Below are positions 36,201-47,432 of a stretch of DNA of 64,000 nt, piece by piece. Where the stretch lies: positions 64,393,253 through 64,457,252 of the forward strand of contig NC_087062.1 in NCBI RefSeq assembly GCF_963678635.1. The letters are read 5' to 3'. Within the stretch, counting starts at the first letter, position 1. Every line of letters begins with the position of its first letter. The DNA is from Symsagittifera roscoffensis (Eukaryota > Xenacoelomorpha > Acoela > Convolutidae). The notes under the pieces were generated by a model. That model was not told the origin of the DNA. It searched no databases and saw only the letters and a program-made list of their open reading frames with translations. Both the position numbers and the translations under genes were made by a program.

Positions 36201-39200
36201 CTAGAATATCAAAGAAGGTGACAGTCTTGGACCCCGTAACGGAGGAACGAATATCACTGGAGGAAGGTTTGAGAAGAGGTCTTTTTGACGAGAAGACGTA
36301 CCAAGAGTTCAAAAAGAACGAACAAACGGAATCAGGAGTCCCAGTTTCTAAAGAAGAATATAGAAGACTTATCAAGACACATAAACCAGTTGAAATTATG
36401 AAAGAAGTAGAACTGCTTTACTTCCCAGAAGTATCGGAAGTTGATTTTGAGACTCAATGCATACAAGATTTGGTTCCCGAAATTGAAGTTCAAAAAGCAG
36501 TTTATGTAGAAAACGAAACGATAACTTCAAACAATAGTAAAAAAGTCACACCTGAGGAAGCTTACAAGAAAGGGCTAATTGACCACTCAACTTATTGCAA
36601 CTTCATTGAGTATGATACATCAGTTGAGCTGGTAACAATTTCTACTTCAAAAACTGTGCCGGTTAAACCTCCAGACGACATTAGTAGCCCTGTCGAATAC
36701 AAGAACAAACACAGCTTCGAGCAAGTTACAGTCCTGGATCCCGTGATGGAAGTCATGGAACTGGAGTCCGAATCTCCAGTGGTTTTCAACCCACAAACGA
36801 AGGATTTGGTATCACCGACAAGCGCACTTAACATGGGACTCATCGATCAGAGGACATTTTCAAAACTGATGTTTGAAGTAACGAGCGTATTGGAAGACGC
36901 CAGACTGCTGAGTTCTGTTAACGACACTTTTGCTTTAAAAATTTCAGTTTTGAATAAGAAAACAGGCAAAAAATTAAGGCCACGAAAAGCTTTCGAGAAA
37001 GGATTGATCAATGCGGCGATTTTGGACATCTTGGAGAATAGTCCAACTGAAATTCAGTTCCTGTCTACAAAATCAGATCTGTGGCAGATTTTGATTTTCG
37101 AATGCATTAGCGAAAATGACGATGTGACACAAATCTCGTTTGATGATGCGCTTGAGTTAGGAATAATCGACTCAAACTTTTATGTCAGAGTTTTCGAAAA
37201 TGCAAAACATAAACCGAAAATGACGTCAGGTGAAGTTCCCGAGGGAGTCCGAGTGCAATTCGAAGAGACGAAGTCCAATGATGCAATTTCCGAAAAGGCA
37301 GGAATCATTGTCGTGACTGATTCCGAAACTGGAATTACACTGAACCTTGATGATGCGTTCAACTCGGGTTTGATCGAAGATGAAAAATATAAAGAACTTA
37401 AGGATCGAGAAAAAGCGGGCATTCGAGAACTAGAAGTCAGCAAAATTGATGGAAAAGTTTTTGTGTTTTCTTCGCAGACAGGAGAAACATTTAGCGTCGA
37501 AGAAGCATTCACGCGAGGTTGGATTTCACTGCCAGTTTACGAGAGGCTGACAAAAGGCAAAGATAAATCGGTTCGAAATCAGCAACTTCCAAGATCTATA
37601 ATGATAACAGATTCTTCAAGTAACAAACAGTACACAATTGAAGAAGCATTAGAACGGAAACTGATTTCACAGAAGGGTTATGCAGACATAATTTCAAAAT
37701 ATCTCTCAACGTCTAACGCTCCGATTCAAGAGGAAGCATTAGTAGCAGGTGCACACAACCGAAAGAGCTTTGCGTCGAATCTGAATTTGACCTCACTTCA
37801 AAACATTGCAACTAGCTCGTTCGCAACGTCTCACGAGGTATTAAATTTGGAATTTTCGGTTAAAATAAACGAGATTGAATTGGTTACTTCTGAAGTTTTA
37901 CCCACTTGTTTCAACTTGGACACAAAGTTATTAGAACAAGGAGCCGAAAAAGTGCAAATGCCGTTAATAATTCCAGGAGCGATTTCTATCAATGATCGCA
38001 ATGGTGAAACTAGTATATCTATGGAAGAAGCGATTCATCAAAAAATTTTATCTGAACAAAACAAAACATCACTAATGGCCCAGCAGTACGAAACTTTACA
38101 AAAAATTGTTTCAAAGTATTTGAACAAAATTATGGTGAAAGATGCAACGCCAAATGATGACAAAGTGTTTGAACAACTCCAAGCAAGTGATCAAAAGATA
38201 AGCGAAGAAGAATGTTCGAAAATCAGGGAACAGCTACTCACTATTGTGAACAAAAACCGCATCCAAAAAACAATGGAAAATCAGGGATTTTTAATTTACA
38301 ATTCAAAAACAGGCAAGACTCAAGAGTCGAAAAATCACAAGATATTATCCAAAAAAATTGATCTGACATTCTATCTGAAGGATTCCAACAAGTTAGCTAG
38401 TATTGATGAGTTTTATGCATTCTTGGAACACATACCTCAAATGAAAACGTTTGAAATAGTTGAAAACCTGCTGTCCATTTTAAAATCTCCTTCGACTGAT
38501 CCAAGCTATTTGTTTATTTATTCAGAACATAATCAACATTTGAGCTCTTTGGAAAACGCTATTGCTTCGAGGAGCATCAATGTTCAAGATTACTTAAGAT
38601 TCCTGCGACATGACCTCCAAAACATGACATTTGTTTCGACAGATCAAACAGATGACCTTTTTATATTACCAACTGCCCTGTCACAGGGAATCATAACTGA
38701 CAAAATGTATTACCAGCTAACTCAGACGGTCAATAATGACAGCCGAATAGACGATTTCGAAATTCATGATCCATTCTTTGAAACCACTTTGAAGGTATCT
38801 GAAGCCTTTCAACAAGGAAAAATTTCTTCAAACCAATTAAAACTGATTATTCTCCTGAGCACGCAAAACCCCGAGACAACGGGTAAAATTTTCATAATTG
38901 ACCGGGACAACGATTCGGTGATTTCGCCTTTTGACGCCATTGAGCTGAACCTTCTTGGAGTAAGCGAACTAGATTCTTTAGTTTTGACTAATGTGAAATC
39001 GTTCGAAAAGATTTCCCCACCTGGAATTCATATTCTCAACCCCGAAAACCGAGAAATTTTCACTCTGGAAACTTCCCTCGAGCTCGGTTTTACAAACATA
39101 GAAGTCTACGAAGACCTCTGTTCAATTGCATATCTGAGGCCACAAAGTGTTCCGAAGCTTCTGGTCATGCTGGAAGATTCGAAATTGGTCTCACCAATTG

Positions 39201-42200
39201 CTGGATATCTAGATGGAATCATAGACTCCAATCTTTATGAAAATATCAAAACGGACAATATCGACTACCTCCTTTCCCTCAAACCTTCCCAAGTAACAGT
39301 CATGCAGCAAAGTGGCACTCTCAGTCCACTAGAATTGGTATTCAAAGAAGACTTGATTGACTTGAATTCATTTGCGAACCTATTGGCTTTAATGAGCGAA
39401 GATCTCGAAAGCACTCCATCATTTTTGATTTTGAATCCTTCAAATGGGAAGCTTCTCGAAATTCGGGAAGCAGTGCAAAAGATGGTGGTCGAATTCGAAA
39501 CGCTCTCAGCTGTGGATCCAAATATATTGATGAAATACAAGTACTCTGACACTCAATGTTTCATACCAGGGAAAAAGCTGTGCTTGTTAAAAGAAGCATT
39601 GACTGAACACATAATCGAAATGAAAAATTTTATCCAATTTTTGATAGACAGCGAGACGGCCGAGGCAATGTTGATATATGACGAAACAAGGGGAATCTTA
39701 GTTAACCAATCAGAAGCTAGCAACGCTCAACTTTTTGACCAATCAGATTTAGTCCACTTTTCGATATCCAAAAAGAGCGAAAGATTGATTCTGTTCCCGG
39801 AAACTCAGCAATTTTACACAGTTGAAGACGCACAAGCAAACGCACTGATTTCGTCAAAATCTCATCACTTAGTGAAAGCTGCCCTTCATGAGTCAGGCAA
39901 GTATATGACACAAATAGTGGTTTGGAGCAAAAGCATCCAAAACATTTTGTCGACATACGAGGCAGTTTTCCGAGAAACAATTACGAAAGATCTTTTCTAC
40001 GAATTAAGCTATCAGAGTAGTGAGTTCTGTCACATTTTACCAAACCCCGAAATTGAACTTTACTCCCTTAAAATGGGAGAGCGAATGAGCATTTCAGATG
40101 CAGTTTTGAACCGATTGATTCTTCCAGAAAATGTTGCTCTTCTATTAGAAAAACTAGAAACAGAGCCTGAAATATTCCCGAAGACGCTGATAATTCACGC
40201 TACACTGCAAGACGTTATCGTACCTCTAGATGCTGTCGAATCAGGTTTGGTCACGCGAAATGAGTTGGAACAAATTTGCGACACATTCCAAAATTTACGC
40301 ATTCCATTTAAAGACACAGGATTGTATATTTGGCTGTCACTTACAAAGATGATAATCCCTATTTTTGAAGCCTTGCATGAAAAAGTCATATCAAGTTTTG
40401 TGTTCATGAACATAGTTCAAAAGCTAAAATTCGAACCTGAACTACTAACAAAACTTTTAGTTCTAGACGAAAATACCGAAAATATTTTCACGCCACTGAT
40501 CGCAGTCGATTTAGAAGTCATGGAAGTTTCCGAGTTCGACGAAATCTTGTCATTGCAGCCCGAATTGATCCAACCAGTAAAAAGCACCGGGATCTATGTA
40601 TTAAGCATGAACAATGGTGATTATGACATGATTGAGAATTGTGTCTTGAATGGAACAATATCGCTCGAAAGTTACTCAGAGACCTTGCGACTTTTCAAAG
40701 AGAACGGAGTCGAAACTAGGAAGACAATGCTATATTTTCCCGATTCTGACGAGCTTCTGACCATCGATAAAGCAATGGAGGAGAACTATTTAACAGCAGA
40801 AGATGCGACAATGTTTGTAAACACAACACCTGGTTTAGTGCAGCCTGCAAAATATAGTGGAATTTTTGTACTTTTGATGCCCGAAAAGCTTCTGGTGACG
40901 TTGGAAGAATGCCTGAATAAAGGAGATGTGAATTACGATACATTTTTGGAAATTCTTTCCAGACATTACTCAAACGCAGCTAAACTGTTTGTACTACAAG
41001 TAAACTCAGACATAATCATGACAATTGATGATGCGCTGATGAACCGATTAGTTCCAAGCGAAACTTACAAAGATCTTTACGATCGGAAACCAGATTTATT
41101 CAGCGACGAAAAAGTTCCTGAAATGTTCATAATGGACGCAGATTCGGGAAAAATTGTACTTTTAAGCCAGTCAGTCGAGGAAAAAGTTCTTCCTCAAAGC
41201 ATAGCCATTCAAACCGAAAGAGATCTGAAAGTCAACCCTTTTAGGCTGCGCAAACTAATGATATATTCAGCTCGACAAGAAAAAATTTTGAAGATTTCTG
41301 AGGCGAAGAATCTTGATTTAGTAGACGACCATTTCTTTGAAGAATTACTGAGCACACAGCCTGACGCCTTCGAATACCCAATCTCCTCAAAAATAAGCAT
41401 AGCTCCGTTTGAGAAAATGATGAGAAATAATTCAGAACTTTCTAGTCTGGAAAATTCCGTTCTGACGGGTGAATTGGATGTTTCAGTTTTTGACGAGATC
41501 GAAAGGCGTATCACGAAAAATCCTTTATCTGTAACAAATGTCATGATTAACACGAATGGAAATCTGACAAGTTTATCCGAAGCATTCAGGCAAAACTTGA
41601 TATCGCAAGATATTTTTGATTCGTTAAATGCGAGCGTAAACGGCGAAAAAAACGTCCTTGGCTCTAAATGTAAGCTTTTAGACGAAAAATCAAAAGATGC
41701 AATTGACCTATGGACAGCCTTCACTTCGGGCGTAATCGATGAGTCACAGTACCAAGAAATGACGAGGTGTGAAAGAGAGTTTCCAGAAACATGCAGTCGT
41801 CTCTTTGTTTTGAGCCAGGGATATAAAATAGAAAATCTGAGAAGCAAACAAGATTTAGAAGCTGCATTATCAACATCAAGCATGAAAAATATCGAAAATC
41901 AAGAACTGGAAACACTTATTAAGCCGATAATCAGTCCGCTGCCGATGATTTTTGACATTGACCGCAATATGTCAATTTCCGTGTTCGAAGCTTTAGAACG
42001 AGAGTTGATTACAGTTCAAATGAGTGATTCACTCTGTGAACAAGTAATGAAGAGACCGGAAAAGTTGACGAAAGTTCTGGTCCCAGACAGAATTACGAAG
42101 AAGTTATGGTCCCCACTCGACGCCTTGGAGAAAGGTAAAATAAATCAGACCGAATTCGAAAACATAAAATTGATTTCCAAAGAAGCGAACCAATTCTTAA

Positions 42201-43547
42201 AAATACCTGATTTGAAAGTGTACAATGATGATTCGAAAGCGATCAATCACATTTACGATCTCATCATGAAAACCGAAATTGAAGTCGAGACGCTTAATCA
42301 GGAACTGCATAAATTAACTATTGGTGGGCTTGGAAAATTGAGGAAGATGCTCATTTACATGCCTTCGAAAAAATCTTTTTCATTTGTGACACAAATTGAA
42401 AACGAAATTCTGATAGAGACGGAACGAGCTGAAATAATCAAATTGCATCCAGAAACTATCGAGAGCTATTTGAGTCCGTCTAATGTTTATTTTGTGAATG
42501 ATTCTTCAAAAGTCCTTCCGATGTGTGGCCTATTGAGACAAGAAGTTCTAACCTCGACGGAATATGAAGAACTGACTGAAGAAATTGGAACCATGAAAAA
42601 TATGCATACCAAAATTTTTGTAAAAACTGAAACACAGGAAGGTCAAATTAAGCTGAACAACTTATCTGAAGATCTGTTTGAACAGTTTAGTGATAGCTTA
42701 AAGTACAAGCTCAAAAATTATGGATCGCTGCGTGAACAGAAACCACCAAGTGGATTAACCACTTTTAACCCAAGCTCAAACGCCATCTTGCCATTAGAGA
42801 AAGCAATTAAAAACAATGAAACAAAATTTCAACAAGTAATGGACGAATTTGAAATGAGTCCTGAAGACTACACAGGAATCCTAATTCAAAGCGAGTCAAA
42901 AACTATTACAGACGAAACTGAGTTACTGTGGCCAACCGAAGCTCTAAGCAGCCATACAGTAGAAGCTTCTCAGATTCGCGATTTGCAAAGAGATTTTCCG
43001 GAAGTATTTCAACCTCAAAAAACATCAGGTGTGACCTTGATTGATGTAAAATCAGAAAACGTTCTGCCCTTGGAAGCCTCATTTAATCTTGGATTGATCA
43101 CATTTGAATTTTTCAATGAAATCGTGAACAAAGTCGACAGCGACGAATCTTTTGGAACTAACTTGATTCTGTTCGACAACGAATCAAAAAGAACACGCAA
43201 GATACCTGTTGCAACAATATGCTTTACAATGGCTGCAGAAGACTACGCGACTTCATTTTACGGAGATGAAATGAACACCGAAGTAGGAGAAGATCTAGTC
43301 GATGGCGCAGCTTCGAAAAAAACGGACCTTGAGTCAATTCCAGAAATACAAGAACCGGTTGACGGATCTTCTAATAAGAAATTGGTTAAAACATTACCCT
43401 CTGTAAAGCCCAAAACGGCACCAGCTGTTAGTAAAGAAAAGAAAGGAACAAAGTCCCCAACAGTTTCAAGCAAACTAACAACGCCGAAAAAGCAACCCGT
43501 GGTTCGACGTCTGAATGATGAACCAGGAACTCCTTCTAAAACCGCAG
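20927..43547 (+). CDS. Plakin-family gene, giant exon (22,621 nt, 7,540 codons)
   Basis: One uninterrupted frame from the acceptor gtttcag to the donor gtacgt (after ACCGCAG). The frame opens a little upstream and runs on to a stop at 43651, but the downstream 100 bases are intron and Rep-A repeat, so I end the exon at 43547. Phase 0 in, phase 1 out. Zones: linker; beta-rich 'DDPEL' modules (21250-26215); acidic repeats (26216-32930) including a recent duplication; modules again (32930-35660); plakin repeats (35700-43215); basic Ser/Thr/Pro tail. In Drosophila Shot and in MACF1/dystonin the plakin repeats also sit in a large alternative exon between plakin domain and rod, which supports the family call. 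Frames on the opposite strand (up to 224 residues) are shadows. This is about three quarters of the coding sequence. Confidence 0.95.
21250..26215 (+). repeat. Giant exon zone 2: 'DDPEL' module block 1
   Basis: At least a dozen divergent copies of a module of roughly 50-60 residues. Pattern: a beta strand (often V-x-V/I-x-x), a D-x-x-G-type turn, a second strand E-x-R/K-x-Y, the motif D-D-P-E-L or D-S-P-x-x, then a helix ending G-x-L-P-x-S. Examples: EETRKFAKDDPAIEDFV (about 21760), EKVYKYPADDPELLEMV (about 22650), FKLNDPELLKQV (about 22900), HRADSPTIIELIEAGELPES (about 23620), HRPQSPSIVQLVDRGLVPAS (about 23930), RSFDPESEVISALVEEGLLP (about 24775). I do not recognise it as a named domain. Confidence 0.7.
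28360..29880 (+). repeat. ~95-residue tandem repeats (PIQFAPTS type)
   Basis: Five regular copies of the motif P-I-Q-F/Y begin at 28646, 28931, 29216, 29504 and 29789, i.e. spacings of 285, 285, 288 and 285 bases. Each unit also has E-x-x-T-P-I-x-E-N-x-E, then V/I-S-H/Y-L, then P-N/K-E-I-x-P-x-E and a closing L-E. Older, more diverged copies extend upstream to about 27,080. Confidence 0.85.
29287..31968 (+). repeat. Recent tandem duplication, 1,404 bp unit
   Basis: Unit 1 is 29287-30690 and unit 2 is 30691-31968. Both start ttctgagaat. Unit 2 lacks 126 bases (42 codons) present in unit 1 from about 29949 to 30075, so it is 1,278 bp. Outside the gap I count about nine base differences, roughly 99.3% identity. 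Both the duplication and the deletion keep the frame. Seven differences replace an amino acid (for example F to C, E to K, I to N) and two are silent. Confidence 0.9.
32930..35660 (+). repeat. Giant exon zone 4: 'DDPEL' module block 2
   Basis: The same module type returns after the acidic zone. Examples: VEYRRYGLDAPELSSIQ (about 33045), VTRYYRFDDPELQKYLNQTG (about 33180) and MERRTYRSDDPELSRALEED (about 35355). Between them are longer diverged beta-rich stretches (33300-35100) with a basic serine-rich insert at about 34960-35070 (SRRVVSRKSRSKSQSDLLHR). Ends where plakin repeats begin. Confidence 0.7.
35700..43215 (+). repeat. Giant exon zone 5: about 50 plectin/plakin repeats
   Basis: Canonical units: KVTVLDPVTEERISLEEGLR..GLFDEKTY (about 36210), IIVVTDSETGITLNLDDAF..GLIEDEKY (about 37305), VFVFSSQTGETFSVEEAF (about 37460). 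These match the plectin repeat 'G-x-[IV]-D-P-x-T-G-x-x-L-S-[VL]-x-E-A-x-x-x-G-L-I-D-x-x-T-Y-x-x-L'. From about 38,500 the units become very diverged but keep a spacing near 137 bp (45-46 residues) to the end. Plakin repeats in desmoplakin and plectin bind intermediate filaments; whether these retain that role cannot be told. Count is by eye. Confidence 0.85.
43216..43547 (+). other. Giant exon zone 6: basic Ser/Thr/Pro tail
   Basis: About 110 residues changing from acidic (EDLVDGAASKKTDLESIPEI) to Lys/Pro/Ser-rich (PAVSKEKKGTKSPTVSSKL). Predicted disordered. The next exon continues the same composition, so this linker bridges plakin repeats and the second rod. Confidence 0.75.
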
Positions 43548-43604
43548 GTACGTATTCGTTGCAAATTGAAACATTTGGGAGAAGTTCAACACTAGGCTGC
43601 TTAT

Positions 43605-44205
43605 TTTTGATCCGACCATTGAAAATGGGGAGAAACATTGTATTCGGGTAAGTTTTAAATATATTTTTTTCTTCTTTTTTTTGTTTTCCACGCGCACTCA
43701 GGTACCACAAACAATCATTGGAATGGTTCCAGCGATATACCATATTAAAGCACTTTAAACCGTGATTCAATTAACATTAAAAAGCTGTCAAAGTGTCAAG
43801 AAAAACAGGTTTGAATTTTATGAGTTTAAATCTAATTTCGAGCGAGTAAAGCTATCGAAAAACGTTCATTATATAAAATTTAGACTAAGAACACTTGATT
43901 TTACAAAAAAAGCGTTTCCTGGGCAAAAAAAAGTTTTCTAAAAACATCAGGGCAAAAAAATTTTAAACAATTTTGGAATTTTTTTTTGATTTTGTTTTCA
44001 TATTTTGTTTGTTATTCACTTTTTTGCGACAAATTTTCTTTACTAATTTACTAAGTTTCAAAGAGTTTGTATAGTTCTTTCATCACACCGTGTACCAAAA
44101 ACGACACTAAATTAAAACAAGAAAATATATTTTTTGTAGTTTTCCCATGAATGTGGTCGGACGATACTATGATACTCGTACAGCATCCGCTGTCCTTGTT
44201 ATAGT
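43605..44205 (+). repeat. Rep-A repeat, one full unit, abutting the giant exon
   Basis: Runs from gaccattgaaaatggggagaa to ggtcggacgatactatgata..gctgtccttgtt. Its first 47 bases lie in the frame of the giant exon and supply the stop at 43651 if the donor at 43548 is not used. It fills most of the intron up to the exon at 44224. Confidence 0.8.
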
Positions 44206-44223
44206 CTAATATTTACCTTTCAG

Positions 44224-44319
44224 CACCTGGGCTAAAGTCTCCTTTACGACAGCGAACCAAATCAACTGACTCGATCTCCAGTCAACCAGACTCGAAGAGC
44301 GAAAAGCAGTGGAGATCCG
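44224..44319 (+). CDS. Plakin-family gene, small Ser-rich exon
   Basis: Acceptor acctttcag, donor gtaaat, 96 nt, phase 1 on both sides, so it can be skipped without frame shift. Joined to the giant exon it reads APGLKSPLRQRTKSTDSISS, then PDSKSEKQWRSG. Basic, serine-rich, disordered; R-x-K-S type sites may be kinase targets. Confidence 0.8.
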
Positions 44320-44354
44320 GTAAATTAACTTCTTTTTCCCGGACTTTTTCTTTT

Positions 44355-45475
44355 TAGTGTTTTCCCGAATAACAACGCAGAGCTGAATCATTCAGGGTCA
44401 TTAGTCTAAAACCACTGCTCAATTTGAGCTTAATGAACCAAAAGACAAGCAATTTTGAAAACGTTTTAGTAAAGCGGATACATCTCATACAAAACAAAAT
44501 TGCCAAGTAGAATCTCACCTATCACGACAAATCCAACTTTGGTACGGGGAGGGGATTGGTAATAAGCTAAAAAACAATGAAGCCAAAATAGCTCAAAATA
44601 TAATTAAAAGCACAGTAGAATCAGATTGGGCTCTCTTTTTCATCAAGCCATCAACTGGATAAAAAATTGCTAGAAGCACGCAAGAAACCGATTTGGCTCT
44701 CTGTATCATTACGCCATTAACGGGAAAAAACAAGACCTGTTTTGTCGTCACTGAGAGACCCTTTTGTAAATTTTCTTTGAATTAGTGTTTTCCCGAATAA
44801 TGACCCAAAGCTGAATCATTCAGGGTCTTTACTCTAAAACCACTGCTTCTTTTGAGCTTAATCAACCAAAAGTCAAGCATTTTTGAAAACGCTTTAGTAA
44901 AGCGGATACATCTCATACAGAACAAAATTGCCAAATACAATCTCACTTATCACGCCAAACTCAACTTAGGTACGGGGAGGGGATTGGTAATAAGTTTAAG
45001 ACAACAGAGTGAAAATAGCTCAAACGATTCTTAAAAGCACAGTAGAATCAGATTGCGCTCTCGTTCGCATCAAGCCGTCAACTGGATGAAAAATCAGACC
45101 TGCTTTTGTCGGCACTGAGAGACCCTTTTGTAAATTTTCTTTGAATTAGTGTGTTTCCGAATAAAAACGCAGAGCTGAATCATTCAGTATCATTAGTCTA
45201 AATCACTGCTCCATTATTTGAGCTTAATCAACCATAAGACAAGCAACTTTGCAAACATTTTAGAGAAGCGGATACATCTCATACAAAACAAATTGACAAA
45301 AAAAAACTCAACTAACACGCTAAATTCAATTTAGGTAAGGGGAGGAGATTGGTAATAAGTTAAAAACAAGAGAGTAAAGTTAGCTTAAAATATTTTTAAA
45401 AGCAAAGTAGAATCAGATCGGGCTCTCTTTTTCATCCAACCATCAATTGGATAAAAAACCAGACCTGAGAGACTC
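44355..45475. repeat. Three tandem units of about 365-430 bp
   Basis: Units start at 44355, 44782 and 45146 with tagtgttttcccgaata or close variants. Each contains gagctgaatcattcag, accactgct, gcggatacatctcataca, ggtacggggaggggattgg and agtagaatcagat. Identity is high by eye, decreasing in the third. Frames within (for example a 60-residue one at 44852) are not genes. The array lies wholly in an intron. Confidence 0.85.
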
Positions 45476-45881
45476 TTCAGTAAGACATCTATTGAAAATC
45501 TGAATTACAACAGAAAAAACTATAAATTGAAGCCATACTAGGAGTTTTTTCAAGATACCTACAGCTGAGTAGAAAGAAACTTCACCACGCGATAGTTCCT
45601 TCACTCTTTCAAGAATGGTCAAAGCAAAAAAAAACATCATTTTGTCTAAAACTTTTGCGTGACAAGTAAACGTTAAATAAACTTTTCTGAAAGACTTTTG
45701 ATCAGAAAAAAAGTACTTTTATGCGCACTCTACCTCAAAATTTTTTTTGTTTGATTCATTGTTACGGAAGTCGAAAGTTCCGAAAGAACTTTTCCCAGTT
45801 GGAGCACAAAATAGAAAAATTAATCTAAAAGTAAATAATCATGGAAGATAAATTAGCTATGCCCCCGAGTATATATAACAT

Positions 45882-45937
45882 ATGCTGACAAAGAAACAAA
45901 AAAATTGTTTCTTTGTCAGCATGCTGACAAAGAAACC
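45882..45937. repeat. Perfect hairpin plus third arm
   Basis: The arm atgctgacaaagaaac (45882-45897) is followed after a short A/T loop by its exact complement (45907-45922), and then again by gctgacaaagaaac (45923-45936). Arms two and three form a loopless palindrome. A stem of at least 16 perfect pairs at this composition is unlikely by chance. No element boundary was recognised. Confidence 0.8.
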
Positions 45938-46439
45938 TCAGAACTTTTTTGCGAACTGTGTTGCATCCACGGCAGCCCCTTTTATCCAAAGTTACAACAC
46001 ACGCATATATGAAATAATATATACGACAAAGCACAAGACATTCCTTAAAGTATAAATAAATGCAGAGGCGATGCACAGCTTCGCCACACTTCTGATACCA
46101 CAAAAAAAGCTCGGCAGCAAAGCAAAAGCGAGTAAAAGTAACCGGTTGCTGTGCAATGAGCACAAAATGCTCCGACTAGAGTCATCAATGCAGAAATACA
46201 TTCAAAGGGAAATTGAAATTAATTTCAGAAAAGATATTTTTATGCAAATTTTTATTAAACATTTAAATCAACCAATCACAGGTTTCAGCGTGATCACTCA
46301 TCGTTCAAATGAACAGTCAGAACAGTAAAAACTAAAACAAAACAACAATTCTACAATATGCCAACTAAGCCGACAAAACATAAGCAGATAAATAAAGAGC
46401 CGAAAATTTTTTTGTGAAACGGAAAATTTCCCGTTTGAA

Positions 46440-46515
46440 AAAAGTCCTCTCGGATTTGAACCCTGAACCCTTGCCGTCCCGGGCGTATTCGTTATCTCTG
46501 AACAATTGTGCTGGA
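46440..46515 (-). repeat. tRNA-derived (SINE-like) remnant
   Basis: On the minus strand the stretch reads agcacaattgttcagagat..cgcccgggacggcaag then ggttcaaatccgag. This resembles an A box (weak) and a B box (ggttcaaatcc, close to GGTTCGANNCC) at tRNA spacing. No stable acceptor stem can be drawn, so it is not a functional tRNA. A SINE head or tRNA pseudogene is the likely explanation. Confidence 0.4.
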
Positions 46516-46739
46516 GACACAAAAAATTAGAAATTAATTCAGAACGGAAGTTAAATTTACCATTTGTAATTTTGACAATTTTGTGCCTAAAGTTATTTTA
46601 GGGCAAGAGTAACAAGACTGCTCGTATCAAGCCGAAGCCTTGATTGTTTCAACTGCCCTTTAACGTCTATATAGTATTGTTAACTTAAAAAACTGATGAA
46701 GTATAAAAAATAGAAAAAATTTAATTTAACAAGTGATAT

Positions 46740-46985
46740 ATTTAGCATATATTAACGTATGGACTAGAATAAATAGCACGCCTAAGTTCAATTTGGAGCC
46801 ATTGCTAAGCCTGATTAAAACGCCGCTTTCCGTAAATAACAAAAAAATTTGTCGCGCGTTAGTTGACTCAAATTGGCAATCTTTAAACCACCATATCTTT
46901 AAGAGAAATGACCACAGATGAAATATCTTTTTAAACTTGAGCTTAAGAAACAATATATTTCAGCTGGTAGAAAATAATTCCGCCA
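46740..46985 (+). repeat. Rep-C dispersed repeat copy
   Basis: Shares with copies at 49860-50115, 50500-50760 and 53150-53420 the blocks ttcaatttgga, cgcgcgttag, aaattggc, gatgaaatatctttt and ttgagctcaggacaacaatat. The family is confined to introns of the 3' half of the gene. No coding capacity; class unknown. A C-rich homopolymer run follows at about 47015-47028. Confidence 0.6.
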
Positions 46986-47298
46986 AAAATGGCTTGCTAA
47001 TAAGCCGAAAATCCCCCCCCCCCCCCATCGCGACGTTTGCCAATATTTTTTTTTCGAATCACAATCGATGGGGCCGGCCATACTTTGATACACACTTGCA
47101 TCTCCGCAGGTTTTTTGAGGTACCTAAAACCGCGTCAAAAATCTTACAATTGAGCAACTCCTTTGCCAGAGTTCCTGTCAACTCTACGCGAGTGTTCGGA
47201 GCAGAACTCAACTTTTGAAATGAGATAAAAAACCTCTACAATTAGCTCGAATGACACCTTGGAATAAACGTATGGCAAGCGAATAACAATTTTTTCAG

Positions 47299-47432
47299 CT
47301 CTGGTTGTCACCCCTGAAGTGGTAGAAATTCTTCTGAGTCCTGTAAACACATTCATAAAATGGATGGCGGAAGACATCAAAGGCGAAGCAAGCAAAGGAT
47401 CGGAGAGTCATTCCACTGTGATGCTAAATGAA
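47299..47432 (+). CDS. Plakin-family gene, exon: start of second rod
   Basis: Acceptor tttttcag, donor gtaaga after GAA, 134 nt, phase 1 in and phase 0 out. Peptide VVTPEVVEILLSPVNTFIKW then MAEDIKGEASKGSES. The W at the end of a helix is consistent with a spectrin-like repeat beginning here. Confidence 0.85.

Noticed and set aside
41209-41883. 224-residue frame on the minus strand
   Set aside because: It lies antisense inside the giant exon, in a region with clear plakin repeats on the plus strand. No splice or gene context; codon bias of the true strand explains the open frame.
43548-43651. Last 35 codons of the long frame as part of the normal protein
   Set aside because: A strong donor precedes them, the next exon fits in phase, and the bases belong to a dispersed repeat. 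Kept only as a possible alternative end.
46440-46515. Functional tRNA gene on the minus strand
   Set aside because: B box is good but acceptor and D stems do not pair; reported as a SINE-like remnant instead.
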